Source: Rhizosphaericola sp047606825 (lineage in GTDB: Bacteria > Bacteroidota > Bacteroidia > Chitinophagales > Chitinophagaceae). Taken from it: a stretch of DNA of 64,000 nucleotides. The DNA lies in NCBI GenBank assembly GCA_047606825.1, contig JASGDY010000093.1, positions 33,577-97,576 of the forward strand, given 5' to 3'. The position numbers and the translations under genes are program-made. The notes under the pieces were generated by a model. The model was not told the DNA's origin. It saw only the letters and a program-made list of their open reading frames with translations, and searched no databases. Shown piece by piece: positions 38,500 through 48,600 of this stretch. Positions within the stretch are counted from its first letter, which is position 1. The number at the start of each line of letters is the position of its first letter.

Positions 38500-38507
38500 T
38501 ATATTTG
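38500..38507 (+). promoter_or_regulatory. -7 box immediately before the S9 peptidase gene
   Basis: TATATTTG matches TAnnTTTG and ends only 7 bases before the ATG at 38515, so transcripts from it would have almost no 5' leader. No good TTTG is found 19 bases upstream. Confidence 0.4.
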
Positions 38508-38514
38508 TTCCAAT

Positions 38515-40710
38515 ATGAGACATACACAGCTGTTGACACTGGTTGCGGGCATCATGGCAGCCACCGCCGCAAATGCACAGGATTCCGTAACCGTTGCAGA
38601 CTATACGAGGGCAGAAAGCCGTCTCTCCTACCGGACCAGCCCATTGATTAGGAACGTTATGCTTGGGAGACCGATATGGGACGACAACGGAGAAGGATTT
38701 CGATACACGAAGACATCTCCACAAGGCACTCGGATGCAAGTCCATGTAAATATCAAGAAACAGACAAAAACAAAAACAGAAACCAACGACGGTTCCACCT
38801 CTCCACAACAGGACGGACCCAGAAGGGGAAAACACGTGGATGTCGCCTCCCCCGACGGCAGCAAACGTGCCTATATCGACCATTACAACCTTTGGGTTGA
38901 AGACACAAAAACGGGTGCAAAAAAACAGTTGACATTCAATGGCATCAAGGATTTCGGCTATGCGACAGACAACGCCGGCTGGAAACACAGCGACGCACCT
39001 ATTCTGCGCTGGTCGCCCGACTCGAAAAAGATAACCACGTTCCAACTGGACGAAAGAAACGTCGGCGACATGTACCTCGTAACGACCAACGTCGGCCATC
39101 CGACTTTAAAAACGTGGAAATACCCGTTGCCCGGCGACACGGCGGTTGCCATGTTGCACCGCGTGGTCATAGACGTGGAAAATGCCGCAGTAGTTCGTCT
39201 AAAAATGCAGCCCGATTTCCACCGCGGCACATTGAGTGACGACGTGGCGAGTAGCGGCACGTTTGACGATATCGACTGGAATCCCGACGGTTCGGAATTT
39301 GCCTTTGTGTCCACGTCCCGCGACCACAAAAACGAGAAACTCCGCATTGCCAATACCAAAGACGGTTCGGTGCGCGACGTTTTTGAAGAAACCGTCAAAA
39401 CGCAGTTTGAGTCCGGCCGCAATGCCATCAACTGGCGTTACCTACCCGGATCCAACGAGATTATCTGGTATTCGGAACGCGACGACTGGGGACATCTATA
39501 CCTCTACGATGCGACCACAGGCAAACTGAAAAACCAAATCACAAAAGGCAACTGGCTCGTTGCCGACCTGACAAAAGTGGACGAGAAAAACCGCAGACTC
39601 TATTTCACTGCCGCCGGGCAGCAAAAGGAAAATCCTTATTTCCAATCGTTTTGTTCGATTGATTTTTCTGGTAAAAATTTCAAAAACCTGACACCAGAAA
39701 CGGGTACGCACCAAGTTACGCTTTCGCCGGACGAGACCTGCTTCATTGACCAATACTCCCAACCCAATGTCGCACCTACGGCGTTAATACGGCGGCTGGA
39801 CGGCGGCAAGGTCATGGATTTGGAAAAAGGAGATGTGTCCACGCTCGAGGCGACAGGCTGGAAAGCACCGATTCCCGTCACGCTCAAAGCGGGCGACGGC
39901 GTTACCGACGTGTACGGTTTGCTCTTCCAGCCTGGCAATATCGTCGCAGGTAAGAAATATCCTATCATCGACTATATCTATCCCGGTCCGCAGGGCGGAA
40001 GCGTCGGCAGTTGGGCGTTTAGCACGTCGCGGGGCGACAACAACGCGTTGGCGGAACTCGGTGCTTACGTGCTGGTTTTGGAAGGCACGAGCAATCCGTA
40101 TCGTTCCAAGTCCTACCACGACATGAGTTATGGCAGTATGGCAATCAACACGCTGCCGGACCAGGTTGCGGCCATCCGCCAATTGTCCAACGCCTACCCT
40201 ATCGACACGACAAAAGTTGGCATCTGGGGACATTCCGGTGGTGGTTTTGCAACAGCTAGCGCGATGTTCAGATACCCCGATTTCTTTAAGGTCGGCATTT
40301 CCGAATCCGGCAACCACGACAACAGAAACTACGAGGACGACTGGGGCGAAAGATATAATGGTCTTATGGAAAATTCGGACTATGCAGCGCAGGCTAACCA
40401 GCTATATGCCAAAAACCTCAAAGGCAAATTGCTGATAGCGCACGGCATGCTGGACGACAATGTGCCGCCCTACAATTCTTTGCTCGTCATCGAAGCGTTG
40501 GAAAAAGCCAACAAAGACTATGATTTCATTGTCTTTCCCAATAGTCCGCATGGTTACGGCGAGTATTCCTATTACATGATGCGTCGCCGTTGGGACTATT
40601 TTGTTCAGAATCTCTTGGAGAAAAAACATCCAAAAGAGTTTCCCTTGGGACCGAAACCGATACAAGTAAAAGTGGAAGCAGTAAAAAAAGATACGATTCG
40701 ACTTAAATAA
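38515..40710 (+). CDS. S9 family dipeptidyl peptidase IV-like serine peptidase
   Basis: An exported prolyl-oligopeptidase-family peptidase that likely removes dipeptides from peptide N-termini in the periplasm. The 731-residue protein has a signal peptide (residues 1-21, cleavage ANA-Q), an N-terminal DPP-IV beta-propeller (about 90-480) with the blocks LRWSPDSKKI and DWNPDGSEF, and a C-terminal alpha/beta hydrolase domain. The catalytic triad is visible: Ser574 in GHSGGG, Asp648 (or 647) in MLDDNVPP, and His679 in NSPHGYGEY. The length fits the family. It is followed after 126 bases by an exported protein of unknown function on the same strand. Confidence 0.93.
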   Translation: MRHTQLLTLVAGIMAATAANAQDSVTVADYTRAESRLSYRTSPLIRNVMLGRPIWDDNGEGFRYTKTSPQGTRMQVHVNIKKQTKTKTETNDGSTSPQQDGPRRGKHVDVASPDGSKRAYIDHYNLWVEDTKTGAKKQLTFNGIKDFGYATDNAGWKHSDAPILRWSPDSKKITTFQLDERNVGDMYLVTTNVGHPTLKTWKYPLPGDTAVAMLHRVVIDVENAAVVRLKMQPDFHRGTLSDDVASSGTFDDIDWNPDGSEFAFVSTSRDHKNEKLRIANTKDGSVRDVFEETVKTQFESGRNAINWRYLPGSNEIIWYSERDDWGHLYLYDATTGKLKNQITKGNWLVADLTKVDEKNRRLYFTAAGQQKENPYFQSFCSIDFSGKNFKNLTPETGTHQVTLSPDETCFIDQYSQPNVAPTALIRRLDGGKVMDLEKGDVSTLEATGWKAPIPVTLKAGDGVTDVYGLLFQPGNIVAGKKYPIIDYIYPGPQGGSVGSWAFSTSRGDNNALAELGAYVLVLEGTSNPYRSKSYHDMSYGSMAINTLPDQVAAIRQLSNAYPIDTTKVGIWGHSGGGFATASAMFRYPDFFKVGISESGNHDNRNYEDDWGERYNGLMENSDYAAQANQLYAKNLKGKLLIAHGMLDDNVPPYNSLLVIEALEKANKDYDFIVFPNSPHGYGEYSYYMMRRRWDYFVQNLLEKKHPKEFPLGPKPIQVKVEAVKKDTIRLK

Positions 40711-40836
40711 CCAAGAACGTCCTATACTTTTACTTTGTACTGCATAAAACGTACATTGAACGACGGTGAGGTGTTCATTATTCAGTTACGTGTATCGTCT
40801 CCGCCGTTCCGTCGTTGTGGTTCAAAAAAATACAAC

Positions 40837-41859
40837 ATGAAATCATTACAAACATTTCTGTCCATCCTATTGATACAAACAATGTTGGGCATAACGCTAT
40901 ATGCCCAACATTGTCTCAAAGCCAATAAAATCAAGCTTCCCGGTGACATCAGTTACTATGACAACCAGTTTTCCAGTCTGTACATCGCGCAGGACAAACT
41001 GTACTTGATGAGTGAATGTCGGATCGAGGACAACAGCCCTGCATTTATAGCGTTTGCCGATTTGGAACAGATGAACAATGCCATAAAAGATTCCAACTAT
41101 ACACCGAAGTTCCACCGTATTGCTTTAAAAAACCTGGATATTATTTCAGACATTTTAAAAGACAGAAAACAAGTATATGAAGGTCTGGAAGCAATGGCAA
41201 TCGACGGCAACACCTATTATTTTTCCATTGAGACCAATACGCCGTCCGACTCTTGCTATATCATCAAAGGTGATTTAAAAGATTCGGCCATACAACTCAA
41301 CACAACGCATTTCCTTGCCATACCGAAACCGAAGGACGAAAATGGCAAAAACATCTACAATGCCGGTTTTGAATCTTTGGAAATTAACAACGGTAAGCTC
41401 TACGCGTTTTTTGAATACAATTATTTCAACAACGGAAACAATGTCGTCACGGTGGATCTGTCTTTGGATGTGGCCAATGTGCAACGTATTGCGATTGCCA
41501 AAATTCCTTTTCGCATCACGGATGTCAGCTGGGACGAGGCGGAAGATTGTTATTGGGCGATCAACTATTTCTACCAAGGCGGCGGCGGAGATGCTGTCTA
41601 TCGCGTGGCTGAAAACGACCCCAACTATAAGCTAATGTACACCAGCAACCTAAGAAGCTACACGCGCATCATCCAAATCAAAAAAGAAAACGGCGCATTT
41701 ACCTACCGACCTTTGGCTGATTTGCCGTTGCAGTATTGGACTTACAACTGGGAAGGTCTAGCACGCTACAAAAAAGGATTTTTTATTTTAAACGACAAAT
41801 ACACCCCGAAAAGACCATACATCAGTGAGTTGCTGTATTTGGAGAAAGTAAAAAAGTAA
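40837..41859 (+). CDS. Exported protein of unknown function, possible beta-propeller
   Basis: The 340-residue product begins with a signal peptide (MKSLQTFLSILLIQTMLG, ending LYAQ) and continues as a beta-rich domain with repeating Trp/Tyr and Asp-Gly turns (YEGLEAMAIDGNTYYFSIE, NAGFESLEINNGKLYAFFE, NWEGLARYKKGFFILND). These repeats resemble esterase-like or phytase-like propellers in which EGL/EG blocks recur, but I cannot place it in a family. The ATG at 40837 is chosen because it starts the signal peptide; 40735 would add an unlikely tail. It may share the transcript of the S9 peptidase and is closed by a hairpin at 41864-41880. Confidence 0.7.
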   Translation: MKSLQTFLSILLIQTMLGITLYAQHCLKANKIKLPGDISYYDNQFSSLYIAQDKLYLMSECRIEDNSPAFIAFADLEQMNNAIKDSNYTPKFHRIALKNLDIISDILKDRKQVYEGLEAMAIDGNTYYFSIETNTPSDSCYIIKGDLKDSAIQLNTTHFLAIPKPKDENGKNIYNAGFESLEINNGKLYAFFEYNYFNNGNNVVTVDLSLDVANVQRIAIAKIPFRITDVSWDEAEDCYWAINYFYQGGGGDAVYRVAENDPNYKLMYTSNLRSYTRIIQIKKENGAFTYRPLADLPLQYWTYNWEGLARYKKGFFILNDKYTPKRPYISELLYLEKVKK

Positions 41860-41863
41860 AAGA

Positions 41864-41885
41864 AAAGTGCGAAACACTTTAATTT
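41864..41885 (+). terminator. Short terminator-like hairpin
   Basis: AAAGTG (41864-41869), loop CGAAA, CACTTT (41875-41880), then AATTT. The stem is short, but it is placed 4 bases after the stop codon. Confidence 0.45.
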
Positions 41886-41943
41886 AAGATCCGGCCCCAG
41901 AAATTTCCTATGGACATATCCGGGAAGAGCGGAAGTGGTATTT

Positions 41944-42390
41944 TCACTTGTCTAACAGTCTTCTGTGATAATTTATTTGTCCTAATTGATATGTCAAATG
42001 TGTCGTTAGATGTACTAATAAATATTCGGTGGATGTCGCCGAGTCAAGTACGACTACCGGATATTCTCTTAGCAGGTCTTCCTGCGTCAATTTATCAAGC
42101 GAGCTGCCAATAACCAAAATAGTTTCATCAATTTTTCTTAGTAGTTCAGCTTTCGGAATATCAGTCAAAGAAAATTCAAGTTCCCTGTTTCTTATATAGC
42201 CCGTTTTCCCGATTTCCTTTCCGATGTATGTATTCAAATTGCCAATCAAATGGAGGCAAAGATTACCTGCGGAATTAGCGATATCTTTTTCAACTCTCCA
42301 AAGATTGCTTTCCTTACTATATAATTCGATTTCTTTTCTTAACCGATTTAAATCTCTTATAAATAATGTTTTTAGCGTTTCAATTATCAT
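41944..42390 (-). CDS. DinB-like (DUF1572) four-helix protein
   Basis: The 148-residue product is all-helical with the DinB/YfiT-like pattern: an N-terminal helix, NLCLHLIGNLNTYIG with a metal-type His, and LLVHLTTHLTYQLGQINYHRRLL with two more His, the usual metal triad. Members are metal-binding proteins, some acting as thiol transferases with low-molecular-weight thiols; a specific function cannot be given. The gene is AT-rich and begins 6 bases after phzF, so the two are co-transcribed. It lies at the 3' end of an accessory-gene run. Confidence 0.8.
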   Translation of the reverse strand: MIIETLKTLFIRDLNRLRKEIELYSKESNLWRVEKDIANSAGNLCLHLIGNLNTYIGKEIGKTGYIRNRELEFSLTDIPKAELLRKIDETILVIGSSLDKLTQEDLLREYPVVVLDSATSTEYLLVHLTTHLTYQLGQINYHRRLLDK

Positions 42391-42396
42391 TGGTAA

Positions 42397-43194
42397 TCAA
42401 TTTTTAAATTCACCTTCAAATACAGTAACCGCATCTCCATAAATCAATACTTTGTCTGGGAGCAATTCCGTCATCATCGTACCAGTTCTTAAAGAAGATT
42501 GAAAAGCATGGAGTTTATTTTTGCCAAGCTTTACAGCCCAATATTTCGTTAAAAATGTTTGTACACCTCCTGTTACAGGGTCTTCATTTGTACCCGCCCA
42601 AGGCCAAAAGTACCTGTAGTGAAAATCAAAATCGGGGGTGCCTGACTGGGCTGTTACCAAGACGCCATTGATTCCACTATATGAATCCACCAAAGCCAAA
42701 AAATCAGGTTTCAAATTGGCTAATGTGTCAGAATTATCCATCCCGATTAAAATAATCTTCCTATCCGGACTATATCTCATATCTACGACTTTTTCAATAC
42801 CAATCGCATCAAGCATCGATTGTGGAACATCTATCTCAGTAACGTCATAGACAGGAAACTGCATTACTATTTTACCTTTTTCTTCCCCGATTTTTAGTTC
42901 AACGTTTTCGGAATTTAGGAAGACGATATGTTCTAACGGAGTGGTGTCAAAAATAATTTTTGACGATGCCAATGTCGCGTGTCCGCATAAAGAAATTTCC
43001 ATTTTGGGCGTAAAGAATCTAATGCTGTAAGTATTGGCTGTTATTTTTTTGACAAATGCAGTTTCCGAAAACCCAATTTCTGTTGCAATGCTTTGCATAG
43101 CTGTGCTGTCCAAATCGCTTTCTACAATACAAACTGCGGCAGGATTTCCTTTGAACTTTTGTGTCGTAAAAGAATCAACAAAATATGTTTTCAT
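42397..43194 (-). CDS. PhzF-family isomerase/epimerase-fold protein
   Basis: PhzF-like proteins have two pseudo-symmetric diaminopimelate-epimerase-type domains and catalyse isomerisations by acid-base chemistry. The 265-residue product starts MKTYFVDSFTTQKFKGNPAAVC, given here in part, and carries the catalytic Glu block EIGFSETAFV (about residues 40-49), CGHATLASS, and the C-terminal ENPVTGG-like block NEDPVTGGVQTFLTKYW. No other phenazine gene is nearby, so the name is a family label. The composition is AT-rich. DinB-like protein follows after 6 bases; an attC-like repeat lies upstream. Confidence 0.88.
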   Translation of the reverse strand: MKTYFVDSFTTQKFKGNPAAVCIVESDLDSTAMQSIATEIGFSETAFVKKITANTYSIRFFTPKMEISLCGHATLASSKIIFDTTPLEHIVFLNSENVELKIGEEKGKIVMQFPVYDVTEIDVPQSMLDAIGIEKVVDMRYSPDRKIILIGMDNSDTLANLKPDFLALVDSYSGINGVLVTAQSGTPDFDFHYRYFWPWAGTNEDPVTGGVQTFLTKYWAVKLGKNKLHAFQSSLRTGTMMTELLPDKVLIYGDAVTVFEGEFKN

Positions 43195-43234
43195 TTTTAC
43201 TTTTTTTTCAAGTATAGAGTTGCGTCAAAATATA

Positions 43235-43372
43235 GCACACAACGATTCGGGGCTTGGCGTTTGTGGCGGCATTTGAAAAACGTCACCCCAAATTTAGCAC
43301 AAAAGTCGATAGTAGCACAACAGTTGAATTACATCCGCTAGCCGCCATTACGCCAAGCCAGATGTTAGTGGC
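43235..43372. repeat. attC-like imperfect inverted repeat
   Basis: Nested inverted segments: GGCTTGGCG (43251-43259) with CGCCAAGCC (43351-43359), and GGCGGC (43265-43270) with GCCGCC (43341-43346), around a ~70-base centre. The outer parts are CACAAC (43238-43243) and GTTAGTGGC (43364-43372). The layout R''-L''-centre-L'-R' resembles integron attC sites, although the GTTRRRY core is not an exact match. It lies just 3' of the MBL-fold gene. Confidence 0.5.
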
Positions 43373-43380
43373 ATATCCTT

Positions 43381-44142
43381 TTAGTATTGGTAAAGTTTAA
43401 ATTCCTCTATGTCATGGTATCCAAAAATTTCAATTTCCGGATGCCCTTTCACAAGTTGACGAATTTTGTCAAGTGTGGCTACTCTTACATCGTTGTTGTC
43501 TGCACGCATTTTAGCTAACTCATTTACAGGGTGCTGTTCGTCTGTAAGTTCTACTCTCATATAATATGCGTCCGCAACGTAAAACAACCATTTATTATCT
43601 GTTTTTAATGCAATGCCGCATTGTCCCAAAGTGTGTCCAAAAAGTGGAACAAGAAAAATATCGGTTTCAAATCCAGCAACAATTTTTCTTGCTTCAAATC
43701 CAAACCAACCATAATCTGACTTTGCATAAGTTTTAATGGTTGGATTATATGCCAAAGGAAGTTTTAAATATCTTGGATTGTCGGAATTAAAGTTGTCAAG
43801 TTCTTCAACACTAACGTGGACTGTCGCTTTGGGAAAATCGGGAAGACCGCCGACATGGTCGTTGTCGAAATGTGAAATGATGCAGTCTGTTACGTTTTCA
43901 GGGTCAAGTCCCAGATTTTCAATCTGTCGCAAAGCTGTTAGATTTTCGTCAAAACGATAACCGACAATGTCAATAAGTTGTTGTCCTATTCTTTCAGTTG
44001 GATGTAAAGTGTCCAGAAGTCCAATGCCTGTGTCTATCAGAATAAGTTTGTCGTTTTCTTTAATCAACAAGCAATGTCCGCAAACATTGTCATTAATAGG
44101 CGAAACGATTTTAACGCAGTTTAAATGATGTATTTCTACCAT
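43381..44142 (-). CDS. Metallo-beta-lactamase-fold hydrolase, lactonase-like
   Basis: The 253-residue product is of the MBL superfamily in the N-acyl-homoserine-lactonase-like group. The metal motif is HFDNDHVGG (His91-x-Asp93-x-Asp95-His96), with Asp in place of the more common second His, and later His blocks in VPLFGHTLGQCG and WLFYVADAYY supply further ligands. No signal peptide is seen, so it is cytoplasmic. The substrate is unknown; quorum-signal lactonase activity is possible but not shown. It is flanked on both sides by inverted-repeat elements, as a single-gene cassette would be. The composition is AT-rich. Confidence 0.85.
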   Translation of the reverse strand: MVEIHHLNCVKIVSPINDNVCGHCLLIKENDKLILIDTGIGLLDTLHPTERIGQQLIDIVGYRFDENLTALRQIENLGLDPENVTDCIISHFDNDHVGGLPDFPKATVHVSVEELDNFNSDNPRYLKLPLAYNPTIKTYAKSDYGWFGFEARKIVAGFETDIFLVPLFGHTLGQCGIALKTDNKWLFYVADAYYMRVELTDEQHPVNELAKMRADNNDVRVATLDKIRQLVKGHPEIEIFGYHDIEEFKLYQY

Positions 44143-44180
44143 ATTTTTTTGTTGTTACGCTGTTCGTCCTACTCTTGCCT

Positions 44181-44280
44181 GTAACGTTCAACGGCTGGGC
44201 GTTCAGGTGGGAATTTCGGCACGAGATTCTCACACTGATCGTCAGCCCGCCTGACGCACCCCTCCTATTGGGCGTTCGTG
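44181..44280. repeat. Second attC-like inverted repeat
   Basis: GGGCGTTCAGGTGGG (44197-44211) pairs imperfectly with CCCGCCTGACGCACCC (44246-44261); the outer ends are GTAACG (44181-44186) and GGGCGTTCGTG (44270-44280). The order of elements mirrors the repeat at 43235-43372, and it again lies 3' of a minus-strand gene (the serine hydrolase). Confidence 0.4.
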
Positions 44281-44299
44281 CTTGCACTTGTATGAGTTA

Positions 44300-45364
44300 T
44301 TATTTCATTTTAGTCCGTTTTGACTCATTGAAAAGAATAGAAGATAACTCGTTGGAAATTTTTTCAGCATCAGTATTCTCCTCGTTAGATAACACAACTA
44401 TTACAATATCTTCCTTTGAAAAGCAACTTAGCGAAGATGAAAATCCAAAAATATTACCACCATGACTTATTCTGAAATGATGTTGAAACGTGTCAATATA
44501 TAATCCATAACCGTAATGCTCTTTATACGGTGTTGTCATTTTAGTGAAAGATGATACCGAAATTAGTCTATTTGAAAATAATGCGTTTTCCCATAGATAC
44601 AAATCTTCTGCTGTGGAAACAATAGCACCTGCGCTGAAAGGAATTTCCATTGATGTGTAATTTGCATTTTTCCAGCCACCTATAGCCTTACTATATCCTT
44701 TTACACGATACAATAAAACTGAATCCCATCTGTTTACTAATGTATTTTTTAAGCCTGCTTTATGAATAACATTTTCCGTAACATAATCACTGTAAGACTT
44801 GCCTGAAACTTTATCTATAATGCAGCCTAAAATAAAATAATTTGAATTGCTGTAATTCCACTTACTACCAGGAGAAAAATCATAAGGTTGTTTTTGTATG
44901 ATTGCCAGTACAGAGTCTTTTGCAAGTGGCAAAGCCGTCGTTCTCCAAAATCCTGAAATGCTAAGGAAATCTTTTATACCCGATGTATGGTTAAGAAGCA
45001 TCTGTATAGTAACACTGTCTGCTTTAGGAAAATCAGGAAAATACTTGTTCAATTTATCAGTCAAATTCAATTTTCCCCGCTCTGCAAGTTGCAAAATGCA
45101 AACTGCTGTAAATTGTTTTGTAAGAGAACCTATTTCAAATTTACTATTGAGTTTGTTAGGTATTTTCCATTCTTTATCAGCCATGCCAAATGCCTTTTTA
45201 TAAATGATTTTACCGTGTTTGGCAACAAGAACACTACCTGTAAACTCATTCGTTTTTGATTGTGTCTGCATATAATTATCCAGAAGTAATGCATAGTTTT
45301 TTTGAGCTGATAAAAAATTCGGCAATAAGAGAACGAGAATAATTACTTTTCTAAATGCATTCAT
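44300..45364 (-). CDS. Serine hydrolase, class C beta-lactamase/PBP-like, exported
   Basis: The 354-residue product has a signal peptide (ending NFLSAQ) and the three active-site motifs of the beta-lactamase-related serine hydrolases: SxxK as Ser80-Leu-Thr-Lys83, YxN as Tyr171-Ser-Asn173, and HGG in ISHGGNIFGF. Such proteins include esterases, D-aminopeptidases and PBP4*-like enzymes; real beta-lactamase activity cannot be inferred. The start at 45364 (MNAFRKV) is chosen over 45403 because it opens the signal peptide. AT-rich; it is the most upstream gene of the accessory run. Confidence 0.88.
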   Translation of the reverse strand: MNAFRKVIILVLLLPNFLSAQKNYALLLDNYMQTQSKTNEFTGSVLVAKHGKIIYKKAFGMADKEWKIPNKLNSKFEIGSLTKQFTAVCILQLAERGKLNLTDKLNKYFPDFPKADSVTIQMLLNHTSGIKDFLSISGFWRTTALPLAKDSVLAIIQKQPYDFSPGSKWNYSNSNYFILGCIIDKVSGKSYSDYVTENVIHKAGLKNTLVNRWDSVLLYRVKGYSKAIGGWKNANYTSMEIPFSAGAIVSTAEDLYLWENALFSNRLISVSSFTKMTTPYKEHYGYGLYIDTFQHHFRISHGGNIFGFSSSLSCFSKEDIVIVVLSNEENTDAEKISNELSSILFNESKRTKMK

Positions 45365-45560
45365 TATCTGAAAATTAAAAAGTTCGATTAGCTTTACGCC
45401 CAACTCATTTATATGTGCAACAAATCTACATAAATATTATATATCTGATTAGCTTGGCAAGCTGCTTCATCATAAAATTATCAAAGGAACATCTACGGTT
45501 TTGCAAACATTTTGGAAATGTCTCTAAGACAGACAGCTACCAATAGGAATCCAAACAACG

Positions 45561-45594
45561 AAAAAAGGCTGTCGAAAACTCGACAGCCTTTTTT
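45561..45594. terminator. Terminator of secA, usable in both directions
   Basis: GGCTGTCGA (45567-45575) / TCGACAGCC (45580-45588) with a 4-base loop, flanked by A6 on the left and T6 on the right. It lies 20 bases past the secA stop. Confidence 0.9.
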
Positions 45595-45614
45595 GCTTAT
45601 AACTCAAAACGCTC

Positions 45615-48600
45615 TTACAACTCCTTCCCGTGGCAATTTTTATACTTCTTCCCGCTGCCGCAAGGACAAGGGTCGTTACGGCCGATTTTGGGTTCTACGG
45701 TTATGGGCATCTGTTTTGGCGCATGCTGGCGCAGGTCTTCCGGAAGCAAATCCCTTTCGTTGGCACCGTATTCCATGCCAGCCGCGTCGATTTCATTCTT
45801 GTTGGATACGGTTTTGCTTAGGTCGGTCTTGCGGATATGTCCTTCCTGCAAAGTCTGCATGGGCGGTTGCGGACGGTCGTTTTCCGGCTGTTCGTTGCCG
45901 GGGATTTCGACATGGGAAAGAAACTCCACGATGTCTTTGTTGATTTCCGCGTTGAGGTTGGCGAACAGCATGTACGCTTCCTGTTTGTAGATGACCAGCG
46001 GGTCTTTCTGTTCATAGTAAGCCGTCTGTACGCTGTGTTTCAGGTCGTCCATCGCACGCAGATGCTCTTTCCACGCATCGTCTATGAAGGCGAGCGTGAT
46101 GGCTTTTTCGAGGTTGCGGACGAGTTCGATGCCATTTGTCTCGATGGTTTTCTGCAAGTTGGAAAGCACCTGGATGCCTTTTTTGCCATCGGTGAACGGG
46201 ACGACCACGTTTTGGATTTGACCGTTCTGCGTCTTGGCGATATTTTGGAAAACAGGCAATACCTGCGCGGAGAGTTCTTCCTTTTTCTTTTGGAAATGGG
46301 CAAGACCTTCTTCGTAGGCCAACTGCGCCAACTGTTGCGCGGATGCGCTACTGAACTGCTCTTTGGTAATCTGCGAATCCACGCCGAAACTCACAATCAT
46401 GTCCAGCTTGAAGCCTTCATAATCGTTGTTTTCCTTGTAGGTCGCCGCCACTCCTTCCGCGACATTGTAAAACGCATTGTCCAAATCCAACGCCAGACGT
46501 TCACCAAACAAGGCGTGGTTACGTTTGGTGTAGATGACGGTGCGCTGTTTGTTCATCACGTCGTCGTATTCCAACAGGCGTTTGCGTATGCCGAAGTTGT
46601 TTTCTTCCACTTTTTTCTGCGCACGTTCGATGGATTTGGTAATCATGCTATGCTGGATGACCTCGCCCTCTTTGTAACCAGCGAAGTCCATCACTTTGGC
46701 AATACGTTCGCTACCGAACATACGCATCAAATCGTCCTCCAGCGAAACGTAGAACTGCGAAGAACCCGGGTCGCCCTGACGTCCCGCACGACCACGCAAC
46801 TGACGGTCAACGCGGCGGCTTTCGTGGCGTTCGGTACCCAATATCGCCAGACCACCCGCTTCCTTGACGCCGGGTCCGAGTTTGATATCGGTACCACGAC
46901 CCGCCATATTGGTCGCAATCGTAATCGCGCCGGGCTGTCCCGCTTCCGTGACTATCTGCGCTTCCCGAGCGTGTTGTTTGGCGTTCAATACGTTGTGCTG
47001 AATCTGTTTTTGACGGAGCATACGGCTCAGGAGTTCGCTGACCTCGACGGAAGTCGTACCGACGAGTACGGGACGACCTTCGTTGCGGAGCTTTTCGATT
47101 TCGTCGATGACGGCGCCGTATTTTTCCCTTTTTGTCTTATAGATTAAGTCCTGTTCGTCGTTGCGTTGGATGGAGATATTGGTCGGGATGCTGACCACGT
47201 CCAGTTTGTAAATATCCCAGAGTTCCGCCGCTTCCGTTTCCGCGGTACCGGTCATGCCCGCAAGCTTGTGGTACATACGGAAATAGTTTTGCAAAGTCAC
47301 GGTAGCGTAGGTCTGCGAAGCCGCTTCTATTTTCACGTTTTCCTTGGCTTCCAGCGCCTGGTGCAGACCGTCGGAGTAACGACGGCCTTCCATGATACGG
47401 CCCGTCTGTTCATCGACGATTTTGACCTGACCTTCGATGACGACGTATTCGTTGTCTTTTTCAAACAAGGTGTAGGCTTTCAGCAACTGGTGCACACTGT
47501 GGATGCGGTCGGTCTTGGCGGTATAATCATTGAGAACGGCTTCTTTTTCCTGTAATTTTTCTTCCGGGGAAAGGGAAGCGTTTTCGGTGATTTTCGCCAG
47601 TTTGGTGCCGATATCGGGCATCACAAAAAATTCAGGGTCTTCTCCCGCTTTAGTAAGCGTGGCAATGCCTTTGTCGGTCAACTCGACCGAATTGTTTTTT
47701 TCATCAATATAAAAATACAAACCCTCGTCCACTACCTTCATTTCTTTTTGCTGGTCGGCGAGGTAGTAGTTTTCGGCTTTTTGGAGTTTTTGGCGGTTGC
47801 CCGGTTCGCTCAGGAACTTAATCAACGCGCCCGTTTTGGGCAGGCCGCGGTGCGCACGGTAAAGCGCGAGGCCACCTTCTTTCGGGTCGTCTTTTCCGTC
47901 CGCCAATAGTTTTTTCGCTTCAATCAAAGACTGGTTGACGATACGCCTTTGTGCTTCCACCAATTGTTCCACGCGGGGACGCAGTTCAAAAAACTGTTGC
48001 GTGGACGTGTCGCGGCTCACCGGACCGGAAATAATCAACGGTGTACGCGCATCGTCAATCAATACGCTGTCGACTTCATCGACCATCGCAAAATGGTGTT
48101 TGCGTTGCACCATTTCCTCGGGGTTCTGCACCATGTTGTCGCGGAGATAGTCGAAACCAAATTCGTTGTTGGTTCCGTAAGTAATGTCCGCGAGGTAAGC
48201 CTGGCGACGCTGCGGGGTATTGGGCTGGTGCTTGTCGATGCAGTCCACGGTGATGCCCAACCATTCAAAAATCGGTGCGTTCCACTCACTATCACGACGC
48301 GCTAGATAGTCATTGACCGTTACCAGATGTACGCCCTCACCTGCCAATGCGTTGAGGTAGGAAGGTAAAGTGGACACGAGCGTCTTACCTTCACCCGTCG
48401 CCATTTCCGCAATTTTGCCTTCGTGGAGGACGACACCGCCGATAAGCTGTACGTCGTAGTGCACCATGTTCCAAGTCACTTCGCCGCCCGCAGCTTTCCA
48501 GTGGTTGTCATAGGTAACGTTGTCGCCGTCGAGGTGGATGTAGGATTTGGTCGTCGCCAAAGTTTTGTCGAGTTCTGTCGCGGCAGAAGCTATCGTCTCA

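Noticed and set aside
41944..45364. A full integron
   Set aside because: No integrase gene, attI site or exact GTTRRRY core was found in the window; only attC-like repeats are reported.
45837..47147. A 436-codon open frame opposite secA
   Set aside because: Antisense to conserved SecA coding sequence, with no family motif.
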